This document shows positions 45,979 to 55,401 of a stretch of DNA of 64,000 nucleotides, in pieces. The notes under the pieces are model-generated. The model was not told the DNA's origin and ran no database searches. It saw only the letters and a program-made list of their open reading frames with translations. The stretch's first letter is position 1. Each line of letters starts with the position of its first letter. Position numbers and translations under genes: made by a program. The stretch covers positions 79,997 to 143,996 of the forward strand of contig JAUTCN010000007.1 in NCBI GenBank assembly GCA_030673965.1. The letters are read 5' to 3'. Source of the stretch: Fusobacterium sp. JB019. Its GTDB lineage: Bacteria > Fusobacteriota > Fusobacteriia > Fusobacteriales > Fusobacteriaceae.

Positions 45979-46830
45979 TTATTTCCTTTCAAAAAGATTT
46001 ATTAAATTTTTAGCATTGGTATTTTTTAAAAAAACATAATTAAAATTTTTCATAATATGTATACCTTTTATTTCAAAACTAGAAAGATTAGGATCACTTT
46101 TTGAAATAATATCATATACAAAAGAAATAGCATTATTTTCTATAACTAAAGATTTAATTAATTCAAAACTACTAATGGAAGTAACTTTTTTAAAATTTTT
46201 AAGAGAATAGTTTTGTTCTGCTAGTTCTTTTTCGAAGATAGCTCTAGTTCCTGAACCCATTTCTCTAACAATTATAGATTCATTAAAAATATCTTGAATT
46301 TTTATAGATTTATTAGCAAATGGATGATCTTTAGAACATATTCCAACAAATTTCTCAGTGCTATATAATCTGTAATTATATTTTTCCTTATCAAAAAAAC
46401 CCTCTATTAATGCAAAATCTAATTTATTATCATCTAAACTTTTTAAAAGATGCTCGGTGTTATCCACGATTAAAGAAAATTCATAATTTTCATTTTTTAA
46501 AAAATTTACAATATTATCTTTAACTACAAAATCTCCAATAGTTTTAGTAGCTCCCATTCTAATTTTTGTTTTATTTGATTTATTTAAATTATTTCTTAAT
46601 TCTAAATCATTATAATAAGCAGCTGTTGCATAATTTTTTAAGATAGAAGCTTCCTTAGTCATATGAAGTTTTTTATTATTATATATAAATAATTTACAAT
46701 TATATTCTCTTTCTAAAGATTGAATATGATTTGTTACAGAAGGTTGAGTCATATGAAGTTTTTCTCCAGTAATATGATAATTCATAGTTTCACATAATTT
46801 TAAAAAAGTAATTATTTTGTAATCTAACAT
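45979..46830 (-). CDS. LysR-family transcription regulator
   Basis: 283 residues. N-terminal helix-turn-helix (YHITGEKLHMTQPSVTNHIQSLEREYNCKLF, about 18-50) and a C-terminal periplasmic-binding-like sensor (about 88-283) with FALIEGFFDKEKY and MGSGTRAIFE. Its target is unknown; LysR genes often control neighbours, but the next gene on the same strand is ruvC, and the facing gene is uvrA. The effector cannot be deduced. Confidence 0.9.
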   Translation of the reverse strand: MLDYKIITFLKLCETMNYHITGEKLHMTQPSVTNHIQSLEREYNCKLFIYNNKKLHMTKEASILKNYATAAYYNDLELRNNLNKSNKTKIRMGATKTIGDFVVKDNIVNFLKNENYEFSLIVDNTEHLLKSLDDNKLDFALIEGFFDKEKYNYRLYSTEKFVGICSKDHPFANKSIKIQDIFNESIIVREMGSGTRAIFEKELAEQNYSLKNFKKVTSISSFELIKSLVIENNAISFVYDIISKSDPNLSSFEIKGIHIMKNFNYVFLKNTNAKNLINLFERK

Positions 46831-46900
46831 AAGCCACCTCCTAGCTATATTTTATCATTAGAAATATTTAAACACAAGTAGAATAAATAATAAAAATCTA

Positions 46901-46909
46901 TGTTATAAT
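46901..46909 (+). promoter_or_regulatory. Extended -10 promoter of uvrA
   Basis: TGTTATAAT without a clear -35 box. No LexA-type box is evident. Confidence 0.55.
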
Positions 46910-46963
46910 ATCTTTAAAGCAGGGTATTATATAAAATGTTTTATAAAGTTAAGGAGGGCAAAC

Positions 46964-49798
46964 ATGCTAGATAAATTAATTATAAAAGGTGCAAGAGAGC
47001 ACAATCTTAAAAATATAGATGTTGAAATTCCTAAAAATAAATTTGTTGTAATAACAGGAGTTAGTGGAAGTGGGAAATCATCTTTAGCCTTTGATACAAT
47101 TTATTCAGAAGGGCAAAGAAGATATGTCGAAAGTTTATCTGCCTATGCAAGACAATTTATAGGACAAATGAAAAAACCAGATGTAGATTCAATAGAAGGA
47201 CTTTCCCCTGCAATATCAATAGAACAAAAGACAACTAATAAAAATCCTCGTTCAACAGTTGGAACAGTTACAGAGATTTATGACTATATGAGATTATTAT
47301 TTGCTCATATTGGAAAACCTCATTGTCCAATATGTGGGACAATAGTGGATAAAAAAAGTATAGAAGAAATAGTAAATGGTGTTTTAGAAAAATTTAAAGA
47401 TACAGATAAAATGATAGTCCTTTCTCCAGTTGTGAAAGATAAAAAAGGAACTCATAAAAATCTTTTTATAAATTTAATAAAAAAAGGTTTTGTTAGAGTT
47501 AGAGTAAATAATGAAATTTTATATTTAGAAGATGAAATAAATTTAGACAAAAATTTAAGACATAATATAGAAGTTGTTGTGGATAGATTAATTGTTAAAA
47601 AAGAAGATAAAGATTTTAAAACTAGATTGACTCAATCTATTGAGACAGGAATGGAATTATCTCAAGGAAAAATAATTCTAAATATTAATAATAAAAACTA
47701 TAATTATAGTGAAAATTATGCTTGTCCAAATCATGAAGATGTAAGTATACCAGAGCTTAATCCTAGATTGTTTTCTTTTAATGCTCCATTTGGAGCTTGT
47801 CCAGAGTGTAAAGGAATAGGGAAAAAGCTAGAGATAGATGAAAATAGGTTGATTTTAAATAAAAAACTTTCAATTAAAGACGGGGGTATTTATATTCCTG
47901 GGGCAGCTTCTAGAAAAGGTTGGACTTGGGAGATGTTTTTATCTTTTTGTAAAACTTTTGATATAGATTCAAATATCCCAGTTGAAGAAATATCTGAGGA
48001 AAAAATGAATCTTATATTTTATGGGACTAGTAAGAAATATAGGTTTGATTATGAAGGAAAAGATTTTTCTTTTCACGGAGTAAAAGAATTTAAAGGAATT
48101 ATTAAAAATTTAGAGAAAAGATATTATGAATCATTTTCTCAGTCTCAAAAAGAAGAGATTGAAAATAAATATATGATAGAAAAAGAGTGTAAATTATGTA
48201 AAGGGAAAAGACTTAAAGAGGAAGTTCTAGCAGTTACAATAAATGATAGAAATATTATAGAAATATGTTTAATGAGTATAACAGAAGCCTATGAATTTTT
48301 TGAAAATTTAAAACTAACTAAAAAAGAAGAACTTATAGTAAAAGAAATATTAAAGGAAATAAAAGAAAGATTAAGCTTTATGATTAATGTTGGTCTAGAA
48401 TATTTATCTCTTCTTAGGGGGACAAGAACTTTATCTGGAGGAGAAAGTCAAAGAATAAGGCTTGCAACTCAGATAGGTTCAGGATTAACAGGAGTATTAT
48501 ATGTTTTAGATGAGCCAAGTATAGGACTTCATCAAAGGGATAATGATAGATTGTTAGAAACTTTAGGAAAACTTAAAAAATTAGGAAATACTTTAATTGT
48601 TGTTGAACATGATGAAGATACAATGAATCAAGCTGATTATATACTAGATTTAGGGAAGGGAGCAGGAGAATATGGTGGAGATTTAGTAGCTTTTGGTACT
48701 CCTGAAGATATAAAGAATAGTAAAAATTCTTTAACAGGAGAATATTTAAGAAAAGAAAAACAAATAGATATTCCTAGTAAGAGAAGAAGTTTTGATAAAT
48801 TTGTTGAAATTATAGGAGCAAAGGGGAATAATTTAAAGAATATTAATGTGAAAGTACCTCTTGGAGTTATGACATTAGTTACAGGAGTTAGTGGAAGCGG
48901 GAAATCAACATTAATAAATCAGACATTATATCCGGTATTATTTAATGAGTTAAATAAGGGGAAGCTTTATCCATTACCATATAAAGAAATAAAAGGATTA
49001 GAAAATTTGGATAAAGTTATAGATATTGATCAAACTCCAATAGGAAGAACTCCTAGATCTAATCCAGCTACTTATACTAAAATTTTTGATGAAATAAGAA
49101 ATTTATTTTCAATGACAAAAGAAGCTAAAATGAAAGGATTTAAAAAGGGAAGATTTTCATTTAATGTTAAAGGTGGAAGATGTGAAGCTTGTCAAGGAGC
49201 TGGAATAGTGAAGATAGAAATGAATTTTTTACCAGATGTTTATGTGCAGTGTGATGTATGTAATGGTAAAAGATATAATAGAGAAACTTTAGATGTTCAC
49301 TATAAGGGAAAAACAATTTCAGAAGTTTTAGATATGAGTGTTTATGAAGCTTATGAATTTTTTAAAGCTATTCCTGTATTAGAAAAAAAATTAAAGGTTT
49401 TAACTGATGTTGGATTAGGATATATAAAATTAGGACAACCAGCAACTACTTTGTCTGGAGGAGAGGCTCAAAGAATAAAATTAGCAACAGAGTTGTCTAA
49501 AAATTCTAGAGGGAAAACTATATATATATTAGATGAACCAACTACAGGACTTCATTTTGATGATGTTAAAAAATTAATAGAAGTATTAAATAGATTAGTT
49601 GAAAAAGGAAATTCAGTTGTAATTATAGAACATAATTTAGATGTTATTAAAGTAGCAGATTATATAATAGATATAGGTCCTGAAGGTGGTAAAAATGGGG
49701 GGCAAGTTGTGAAAGTTGGTACTCCAGAAGAAGTTTCAAGATCAAGAAAAAGTTATACAGGAAAATATTTAAAGAATATTTTAAAAAATAAAAAATAG
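46964..49798 (+). CDS. uvrA: Excinuclease ABC subunit A
   Basis: Damage sensor of nucleotide excision repair. 944 residues, two ABC modules: Walker [13 protein letters not shown] near 32 and [12 protein letters not shown] near 643; signatures [12 protein letters not shown] and [12 protein letters not shown]. Zinc-binding cysteines are in [12 protein letters not shown] and CEACQGAG...CDVCNG. Complete length. Confidence 0.98.
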   Translation: MLDKLIIKGAREHNLKNIDVEIPKNKFVVITGVSGSGKSSLAFDTIYSEGQRRYVESLSAYARQFIGQMKKPDVDSIEGLSPAISIEQKTTNKNPRSTVGTVTEIYDYMRLLFAHIGKPHCPICGTIVDKKSIEEIVNGVLEKFKDTDKMIVLSPVVKDKKGTHKNLFINLIKKGFVRVRVNNEILYLEDEINLDKNLRHNIEVVVDRLIVKKEDKDFKTRLTQSIETGMELSQGKIILNINNKNYNYSENYACPNHEDVSIPELNPRLFSFNAPFGACPECKGIGKKLEIDENRLILNKKLSIKDGGIYIPGAASRKGWTWEMFLSFCKTFDIDSNIPVEEISEEKMNLIFYGTSKKYRFDYEGKDFSFHGVKEFKGIIKNLEKRYYESFSQSQKEEIENKYMIEKECKLCKGKRLKEEVLAVTINDRNIIEICLMSITEAYEFFENLKLTKKEELIVKEILKEIKERLSFMINVGLEYLSLLRGTRTLSGGESQRIRLATQIGSGLTGVLYVLDEPSIGLHQRDNDRLLETLGKLKKLGNTLIVVEHDEDTMNQADYILDLGKGAGEYGGDLVAFGTPEDIKNSKNSLTGEYLRKEKQIDIPSKRRSFDKFVEIIGAKGNNLKNINVKVPLGVMTLVTGVSGSGKSTLINQTLYPVLFNELNKGKLYPLPYKEIKGLENLDKVIDIDQTPIGRTPRSNPATYTKIFDEIRNLFSMTKEAKMKGFKKGRFSFNVKGGRCEACQGAGIVKIEMNFLPDVYVQCDVCNGKRYNRETLDVHYKGKTISEVLDMSVYEAYEFFKAIPVLEKKLKVLTDVGLGYIKLGQPATTLSGGEAQRIKLATELSKNSRGKTIYILDEPTTGLHFDDVKKLIEVLNRLVEKGNSVVIIEHNLDVIKVADYIIDIGPEGGKNGGQVVKVGTPEEVSRSRKSYTGKYLKNILKNKK

Positions 49799-49807
49799 AG
49801 GTGGACT

Positions 49808-50428
49808 ATGAAAGTATTAGGGGTTGTAGGAAGTTTTAGAAAAAACGGAAACACAGATATACTTGTAAATAAGGTTTTAGAAGGAGTTAAATCTTGTGGC
49901 ATAGGGACAGAATGTATTTATTTATCTGATTTTAATTTTAAAGATTGTATAGGCTGTGAAGGATGTGCTAAGACGAATAAATGTGTTATAAAAGATGAAA
50001 TGCAAGATATATACAGGCTACTTGAAGAATCAGATGGAATAGTTTTAGGTTCTCCAACATATTTTTATAATGTAACTGGAGATATTAAGAAATTTTTAGA
50101 TAGACTTTACTGCTATAATGTATTTGATCATTCTGATAGATCAGTTTGGGTCAGTGTAAATGAAGCCTTAAAAATGAAATACGGGGTAACAGTAGCAATA
50201 TGTGAACAGAATAATGAAAATGATATGGGCTACACTTCCATTACTATGGATAGGACTTTACAAGCTGTAGGATATAGAGTTGTGGATAGTTTGAAAGTTT
50301 TACATATGTTTTTAAAAGGAGAAGTAAAAGACTATGAAAATGAGATGAAGAGGGGATACGCTTCAGGAGTTAAATTAGGTAAGACTTTAATCCTTTCTGA
50401 AAAGGTAAGAAAGAACTCCAATATATGA
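49808..50428 (+). CDS. Iron-sulfur flavoprotein / NADPH-dependent FMN reductase family
   Basis: 206 residues, flavodoxin fold: VVGSFRKNGNTDILV binds FMN phosphate and GSPTYFYNVTGDIKKFLDR the ring. The cysteines in DCIGCEGCAKTNKC form the compact motif of Isf-type flavoproteins, which bind a [4Fe-4S] cluster. These proteins pass electrons from ferredoxin to oxygen or peroxide in anaerobes. Starts 9 bases after uvrA; its link with repair, if any, is unknown. Confidence 0.85.
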   Translation: MKVLGVVGSFRKNGNTDILVNKVLEGVKSCGIGTECIYLSDFNFKDCIGCEGCAKTNKCVIKDEMQDIYRLLEESDGIVLGSPTYFYNVTGDIKKFLDRLYCYNVFDHSDRSVWVSVNEALKMKYGVTVAICEQNNENDMGYTSITMDRTLQAVGYRVVDSLKVLHMFLKGEVKDYENEMKRGYASGVKLGKTLILSEKVRKNSNI

Positions 50429-50457
50429 AAATAAGCCTATTTTATGCAGATATTTTT

Positions 50458-50485
50458 TTGATAAAAATGATTTAAATGGTATAAT
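50458..50485 (+). promoter_or_regulatory. Promoter of the HAM1-SIR2-ruvA-nhaC-che operon
   Basis: TTGATA (50458-50463), 16-bp spacer, TATAAT (50480-50485) with extended TG at 50477. I see no other promoter or terminator before 62042. Confidence 0.72.
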
Positions 50486-50554
50486 AAAAAAGTGAAAATA
50501 AATACAAAAAAGAAACAGTCCTTTAAAAAATAATAAATATTTAGGAGTATGCGT

Positions 50555-51115
50555 ATGAAGGTATATTTTATGTCTAAAAATAAAAGAAAGATTCAGGATG
50601 CTCAAAAAGCAGCAGATTTATTAAATTTAAAAATGGAAGTCTCTCGTATTGATTATGATATTGAAGAGATACAATCTGAAAATGATGAAAAGTTAGTAAA
50701 GGATAAGGTAATAAAGGCATTTAAAGTTTTAAGAAGACCGGTTTGTGTGGAACAAACAGGTTTATATATTGAAGAATTTGGGGATTTACCTGGAGGACTA
50801 ACTTCAATTGTTTGGGATAATTTAGGTGCAGATAATTTTTGTAAATTTTTTAGTAGAGAAACAAATAAAGTTTTAATGAAATCAACAGTGGGATACTGTG
50901 ATGGAAAAAATGTTAAAGTTTTTTCAGGAGAATCTTACGGAAAAATATCATCAAAGCCTACAGGATTAAGAGAAGAAAGATTGGACAGAGTTTTTATTCC
51001 AAATGGACATAGTATGACTCTATCAGATTTAGGAGAAGAAAAAAATAATATTTCAGCGAGAATCACTGCTTTTAAAAAATTTTTTAGTTATTTAGAAGGT
51101 GAAGCTAATGGATAA
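50555..51115 (+). CDS. Divergent HAM1/ITPase-family protein, probable nucleotide sensor (KomB-like)
   Basis: 186 residues with the fold of inosine/xanthosine triphosphate pyrophosphatases. The phosphate loop is present as SKNKRK (7-12), Asp144 in RLDRVFIP and the EEKN segment are kept. But ADDSGL, which holds the catalytic Asp, is VEQTGL here (Glu66-Gln67), and the conserved Ser-His-Arg is Ser167-Ala168-Arg169. It may bind but hardly hydrolyse nucleotides. It overlaps the next gene, a SIR2 protein, by 8 bases. In Kongming, KomB is HAM1-like and pairs with SIR2-like KomC to sense dITP. ATG 50555 is 7 bases from AGGAG; ATG 50549 is too close. Confidence 0.75.
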   Translation: MKVYFMSKNKRKIQDAQKAADLLNLKMEVSRIDYDIEEIQSENDEKLVKDKVIKAFKVLRRPVCVEQTGLYIEEFGDLPGGLTSIVWDNLGADNFCKFFSRETNKVLMKSTVGYCDGKNVKVFSGESYGKISSKPTGLREERLDRVFIPNGHSMTLSDLGEEKNNISARITAFKKFFSYLEGEANG

Positions 51116-51944
51116 ATTATATAAGAAACTAGCAAAGAAAATAAAAGAAAATAAAGTAATTCTTTTTGTAGGAGCAGGGATATCAGCTAATTTAGGATTA
51201 CCAACTTGGAAAGAAATGATAGATGAAATGGCAGAACATTTAGAAATAGATAAAGAAATATTTGAAATATATGGTAATAATTTGGATTTAGCAGAGTATT
51301 ATTGTCTTGAAACTGGAGGAGTGGAAAGACTAGTTGATGATATGAAAGATAAATGGATTGTTGAAGATAAAAGAATAGAGAAATCAAAGATACATAAAGA
51401 TATTTGTAAATTAAACTTTCAAATAATATATACAACTAATTATGACAATTGTTTAGAAGAATCCTTTGAGTTATTTGGACATCCCTATACAAAAATAGTG
51501 GGAGTTCAAGATATTTGTCATATTGAACATGATAAAACTCAAATAGTAAAATTTCACGGAGATTTTTCAGATGATCAAAGTATAATATTAACAGAAAGTA
51601 GTTATTTTGAAAGAATGGATTTTGAATCTTCAATGGATATAAAACTAAGATCAGATATGCTTGGGAAATCTATTTTTTTTCTAGGTTATAGCTTATCTGA
51701 TATAAATATGAGATATTTAATATATAAATTAAATAAAATTTGGTCAAAATATGATATAAAGAAAAAACCAGATTCTTATATATTTTTTCCTAATCCTAAT
51801 TTTGTTCAAGAGAAATTAATGGAATGTTGGGGAATTAAAAGTATAATAGGAGAAGAAATTTCTCCTGAAAAATCTGTGGAAAAATTTTTAGATAGATTGG
51901 TTAAGGAAGTTGAAAATGTGAGGATGGGAGAGATAGATGTTTGA
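51108..51944 (+). CDS. SIR2-family probable NADase (KomC/ThsA-like)
   Basis: 278 residues, SIR2_2-type Rossmann fold. NAD-binding start FVGAGISANLGLPTW (20-34); catalytic Asn111 with Asp113 in YTTNYDN; His150 in KFHGDF; FLGYSLSDINMRYL. These correspond to the Asn and His required for NAD hydrolysis in ThsA-like defence proteins. The C-terminus has no extra effector domain. It overlaps the HAM1-family gene by 8 bases and ruvA by 8 bases, so all three are translationally coupled. A role as NAD-depleting effector of a two-gene anti-phage unit is the best hypothesis; a protein deacetylase is less likely because the zinc cysteines of true sirtuins are missing. Confidence 0.82.
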   Translation: MDKLYKKLAKKIKENKVILFVGAGISANLGLPTWKEMIDEMAEHLEIDKEIFEIYGNNLDLAEYYCLETGGVERLVDDMKDKWIVEDKRIEKSKIHKDICKLNFQIIYTTNYDNCLEESFELFGHPYTKIVGVQDICHIEHDKTQIVKFHGDFSDDQSIILTESSYFERMDFESSMDIKLRSDMLGKSIFFLGYSLSDINMRYLIYKLNKIWSKYDIKKKPDSYIFFPNPNFVQEKLMECWGIKSIIGEEISPEKSVEKFLDRLVKEVENVRMGEIDV

Positions 51945-52524
51945 TTTTTTAAGGGGTAAGGTAGATTATAAGACAACAAATTATGTGGCAATTGATGTTA
52001 ATGGTGTAGGTTATAAAGTTTTTATTTCTTTGAGAACTTATGATTTAATATCAGATGGAGAAGATATTAAAGTCTATATCTATAATCATATAAAAGAAGA
52101 AGAATTTAAATTAGTAGGTTTTTTAAATAGAGCTGAAAGAAATTTATTTGAGATGCTTTTAAGTGTAAAAGGAGTTGGAGTTTCACTAGCTTTAGCTATA
52201 ATGTCAACTTTTGATATAGATACAATTAAAGCTTTAATATTAAGTGAGGATTATTTAACATTAAAAAAAGTACCTAAATTAGGTCAAAAAAAGTCTCAAC
52301 AAATAATACTGGATTTAAAAGATAAGATAAGTAAATTAGAGGTAGTTTCAGGGGGAGCTATATTAGAAATAGAAAAACAATCTAATATAGAAGAGGAATT
52401 AATTATGGCTCTTGAAGGATTAGGTTATAATAAAAAAGATATTGCTAAACTTATAGATAAGGAAGCTTTAAAAACTTATAAGAATATACAAGAAGCTATA
52501 AAAGAAACTTTAAGAAAAATTTAA
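51937..52524 (+). CDS. ruvA: Holliday junction helicase subunit RuvA
   Basis: 195 residues: N-terminal OB fold (MFDFLRGKVDYKTTNYVAIDVNG), two helix-hairpin-helix motifs (LLSVKGVGVSLALAI and VPKLGQKKSQQIILDLKD) and C-terminal domain III (about 148-195) that binds RuvB. Begins inside the end of the SIR2 gene (ATGTTTGA). RuvB is not in the window. Confidence 0.95.
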   Translation: MFDFLRGKVDYKTTNYVAIDVNGVGYKVFISLRTYDLISDGEDIKVYIYNHIKEEEFKLVGFLNRAERNLFEMLLSVKGVGVSLALAIMSTFDIDTIKALILSEDYLTLKKVPKLGQKKSQQIILDLKDKISKLEVVSGGAILEIEKQSNIEEELIMALEGLGYNKKDIAKLIDKEALKTYKNIQEAIKETLRKI

Positions 52525-52548
52525 CAAAATTTGAAATTGGAGATGAAG

Positions 52549-53874
52549 ATGAAAAAGAATTTGTTTATAAGTTTTATAATAATTTTATTTATTTATACTA
52601 TTAAAGCAAAATTTTTAATAGGATTGATGAGTCTGATTTTTTATATGATTTTATGTTTAACAGGTTTAAAAAAAGGAATAAATTTTAATGATATAGCTTC
52701 AATTTTTTTAGAGTATAGTAAAAAAATGAAAATAGTAATAATATTATTTGCTTTTATTGGATGTATTTCAGCTTGCTGGATGTCAGCAGGTACAATACCA
52801 GCCTTGGTATATTTTGGAATCAAATATATAAATCCTAAGATATTTATATTGTTTTCATTTTTTTTAAGTTGTTTTGTAGCTTGTATTATAGGAAGTGGAT
52901 TTGCTACAGCTGGAATTGTTGGAGCAGCTCTTATGAGTATAGCTAAGACAGGAAATGTTGATGTAAATGTTGTAGGTGCAGCAATTATTTCAGGAATGTA
53001 TTTTGGAGATAGATGGTCTCCAATATCTGGAAGTGCAAATTTAATCTCATCCTTAACAGGAGTAACAATTTATGAAAATTTAAAAAATATGGTTAATACA
53101 ATGGTGGCTCCTTTTATAGCAACTTCTACTCTATATTTTATAATGTCAAAAATATATGTATTAGATGTTGCAGAAAGCATATTGCCAGACTTGATTTTAG
53201 AAAATTATAATCTTGATGTAAGATTTGTATTTATACCAGTAATGATAATAATAATATTTAGTTTCTTAAAAATAGATGTAAAGGTATCGATGGGGGTAAG
53301 TATAGTAGCTTCTTTTTTAATAGCTATATTTATACAACAAGAAAATATATTTAATGTTTTTAAATATATGATTATGGGATTTGATAGATTCAAAGGAACT
53401 AATTTAGAAACAATAATTAAAGGGGGAGGACTTATATCTATGCTAAATGCCTGTATAGTAATAATAATATCTTCTTTACTTATTGGAATATTAGATCAAA
53501 TAGAGGCTTTAAAATATTTGAAAAATAAAATAGGAGAAGCTAAAACACGAGCTACTTTATTTAGAAAAACTTTAGGTTTAAGTGTTTTTTCTTCTATGAT
53601 TGGATTTAATCAGACAGCAGCAATAATCATGACAGAACAAGTTATGGAAAAAATATATGACGAAAAGAAAATACCTAGAATAAAATTTGCAGGAGATTTA
53701 GAAAATACAGCTGTATTAGTAAGTACATTTATACCATGGAATTCTTCTTGGTTTGTACCAGCTTTAATTTTAGATATTACGTATTTTAGAGCATTGCCAT
53801 TTGCATTTTATTTATATTTAGTACCTTTATTTACGTATATTTATTATAAATTTAGATACAAAAAATCATTTTAA
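52549..53874 (+). CDS. NhaC-family Na+/H+ antiporter
   Basis: 442 residues, about eleven membrane helices. GDRWSPISGSANLISSLTG in the middle is the family site (NhaC: GDxxSPxSxTTNL), and FIPWNSSWFVPALILDI near the end matches. Exchanges sodium or organic ions for protons; malate-lactate exchangers are in the same family. ATG 52549 has the best spacing to TTGGAG. The next gene cheC starts 9 bases later, so it seems part of the chemosensory transcript. Confidence 0.87.
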   Translation: MKKNLFISFIIILFIYTIKAKFLIGLMSLIFYMILCLTGLKKGINFNDIASIFLEYSKKMKIVIILFAFIGCISACWMSAGTIPALVYFGIKYINPKIFILFSFFLSCFVACIIGSGFATAGIVGAALMSIAKTGNVDVNVVGAAIISGMYFGDRWSPISGSANLISSLTGVTIYENLKNMVNTMVAPFIATSTLYFIMSKIYVLDVAESILPDLILENYNLDVRFVFIPVMIIIIFSFLKIDVKVSMGVSIVASFLIAIFIQQENIFNVFKYMIMGFDRFKGTNLETIIKGGGLISMLNACIVIIISSLLIGILDQIEALKYLKNKIGEAKTRATLFRKTLGLSVFSSMIGFNQTAAIIMTEQVMEKIYDEKKIPRIKFAGDLENTAVLVSTFIPWNSSWFVPALILDITYFRALPFAFYLYLVPLFTYIYYKFRYKKSF

Positions 53875-53883
53875 GGAGGAAGA

Positions 53884-54528
53884 ATGGAGACTTTGCTATT
53901 AACTAAACTTCAAGAGAATACTCTTCAAGAAATAGCTAATATAAGTACAGGACATGCTGCAAGTTCTTTAGCTAAACTTATGGATAAGAAAATAAAGCAT
54001 AATATTCCCTTTGTTTCTGTTATTCAATTGGAAAATATTTTTGATTTAATTGAAAACCCAGAAGAAGAAACTTATATGATAGCTTTAGAAATTAATGGAG
54101 ATATAAATGGAGTTATTTTAATGCTCATGGATGAAGAAGGAGCAAATTTAATTTCAAAATATATGACAAAGAAAATGATAGGTGAAGATATTGATAAAAT
54201 GACCCTAGAAGAGCAAAAAGAATTAAGGTTTAGTGTTTTAGTAGAATGTATAAATATTATAGGAAATTCCTATATAACTACTCTTACAGATATAACAAAG
54301 TTAAAAATAGAATCAGGATTGACAGATATAGCCATAGATATGAAAGCAGCTGTTTTAGATAGAGCTTTTCTAAAAGCAGGAGCGACTTCTTATTCAGATT
54401 TAATATATATAAAATCTGAATTATATTTAACAGATGAAAAATATATAAATAAAAATTTTATAGGAGAAATAGTAATTGTACCTAACTTTGAAGAAAAAGA
54501 TAGAATTATGGAAGGTGTAGGTATTTAA
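53884..54528 (+). CDS. cheC: CheC-type CheY-phosphate phosphatase
   Basis: 214 residues. Two copies of the phosphatase motif with Glu and Asn: Glu16/Asn19 in LQEIANISTGHAASSLA and Glu121/Asn124 in ECINIIGNSY. CheC dephosphorylates CheY-P and is regulated by CheD, encoded next. Ribosome site AAGGAGG. Confidence 0.9.
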   Translation: METLLLTKLQENTLQEIANISTGHAASSLAKLMDKKIKHNIPFVSVIQLENIFDLIENPEEETYMIALEINGDINGVILMLMDEEGANLISKYMTKKMIGEDIDKMTLEEQKELRFSVLVECINIIGNSYITTLTDITKLKIESGLTDIAIDMKAAVLDRAFLKAGATSYSDLIYIKSELYLTDEKYINKNFIGEIVIVPNFEEKDRIMEGVGI

Positions 54529-54529
54529 T

Positions 54530-55015
54530 ATGAAAAAGTATATGGTATCTATTGGCCAGATAAAAATTGGCAAAGAAGATGATGAATTATGTGCAATAGG
54601 TTTAGGATCCTGTATAGCAGTAATAATTTATGATTCATTTAATAAAATAGCAGGAATGATTCATATTCTTTTACCAACAGTTTTACAAAAAGATGCTTTA
54701 GATATAATTCCTACAAGATATGCAGATACAGGTATTAAAATACTTTTGGATAAATTGATAGGCGAAGGAGCTAAAAAAAGCTTACTTCGAGCAAAAATAG
54801 TTGGAGGAGCAGAACTTTTTTCTATAAATTCAAGAATATTAAAAAGCGATGTAGGTAAAAGAAATGCAAAAATGTGCAAAGAAATATTAAAAGATTTAAA
54901 TATCCCTTTAATAGCTAGTGATATTGGAGGAAATTCAGGTAGAAGTGCAACATTTTATGTACAAAGTAATAAATTAAAAATAAAAACATTGAAAAAAGGT
55001 GAAAAAGTTATTTAG
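54530..55015 (+). CDS. cheD: CheD chemoreceptor glutamine deamidase
   Basis: 161 residues. Catalytic Cys28 in GLGSCIAV and His45 in AGMIHILLP, with ADTGIKILLDKLIGEGA downstream. Deamidates receptor glutamines and binds CheC. It begins one base after cheC. Confidence 0.95.
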   Translation: MKKYMVSIGQIKIGKEDDELCAIGLGSCIAVIIYDSFNKIAGMIHILLPTVLQKDALDIIPTRYADTGIKILLDKLIGEGAKKSLLRAKIVGGAELFSINSRILKSDVGKRNAKMCKEILKDLNIPLIASDIGGNSGRSATFYVQSNKLKIKTLKKGEKVI

Positions 55016-55033
55016 AATATGGGGGATTATAGA

Positions 55034-55390
55034 ATGAAAACAGTAATGATAGTTGATGACGCATTATTTATGAGAAAGACGATAAAAAAGATGTTTGAAA
55101 GAGCTGGATATGAAGTAATTGCAGAAGCTGAAAATGGAGAGATAGCTCTAGAAAAATTCAAAGAAAATAAACCAGACATAATAACGATGGATATAGCAAT
55201 GCCTGTAATGGATGGGTTACTTTCTTTAAAGGAAATATTAAAAATAGATGAAGATGCAAATATTCTAATGGTTTCAGCTATAGGTCAAGAAGAGTTAGTG
55301 GGAGAAGCTCTTGCTAATGGAGCTAAAGGTTTTATAGTAAAACCATTTACAGAGGAATTATTAATGAGTGCAGTAGAACAATTATTCTAA
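55034..55390 (+). CDS. cheY: Response regulator CheY
   Basis: 118 residues, single receiver domain. Acidic pair Asp8/Asp9, phospho-acceptor Asp53 in TMDIAMPVMDG, Ser81 and Lys103 in IVKPF are all present. ATG 55034 follows GGGGG; an in-frame ATG at 55019 lacks a ribosome site. With no flagellar genes nearby its target is uncertain. Confidence 0.95.
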   Translation: MKTVMIVDDALFMRKTIKKMFERAGYEVIAEAENGEIALEKFKENKPDIITMDIAMPVMDGLLSLKEILKIDEDANILMVSAIGQEELVGEALANGAKGFIVKPFTEELLMSAVEQLF

Positions 55391-55401
55391 GGAGGTAATA
55401 A

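Noticed and set aside
49808..50428. Flavoprotein as third member of the HAM1-SIR2 unit
   Set aside because: It is separated by 126 bases that contain a good promoter and follows uvrA closely, so it belongs with uvrA.
50555..52524. A complete Kongming system
   Set aside because: No adenosine-deaminase gene (KomA) is present next to the pair or elsewhere in the window; only the KomB/KomC-like part can be proposed.
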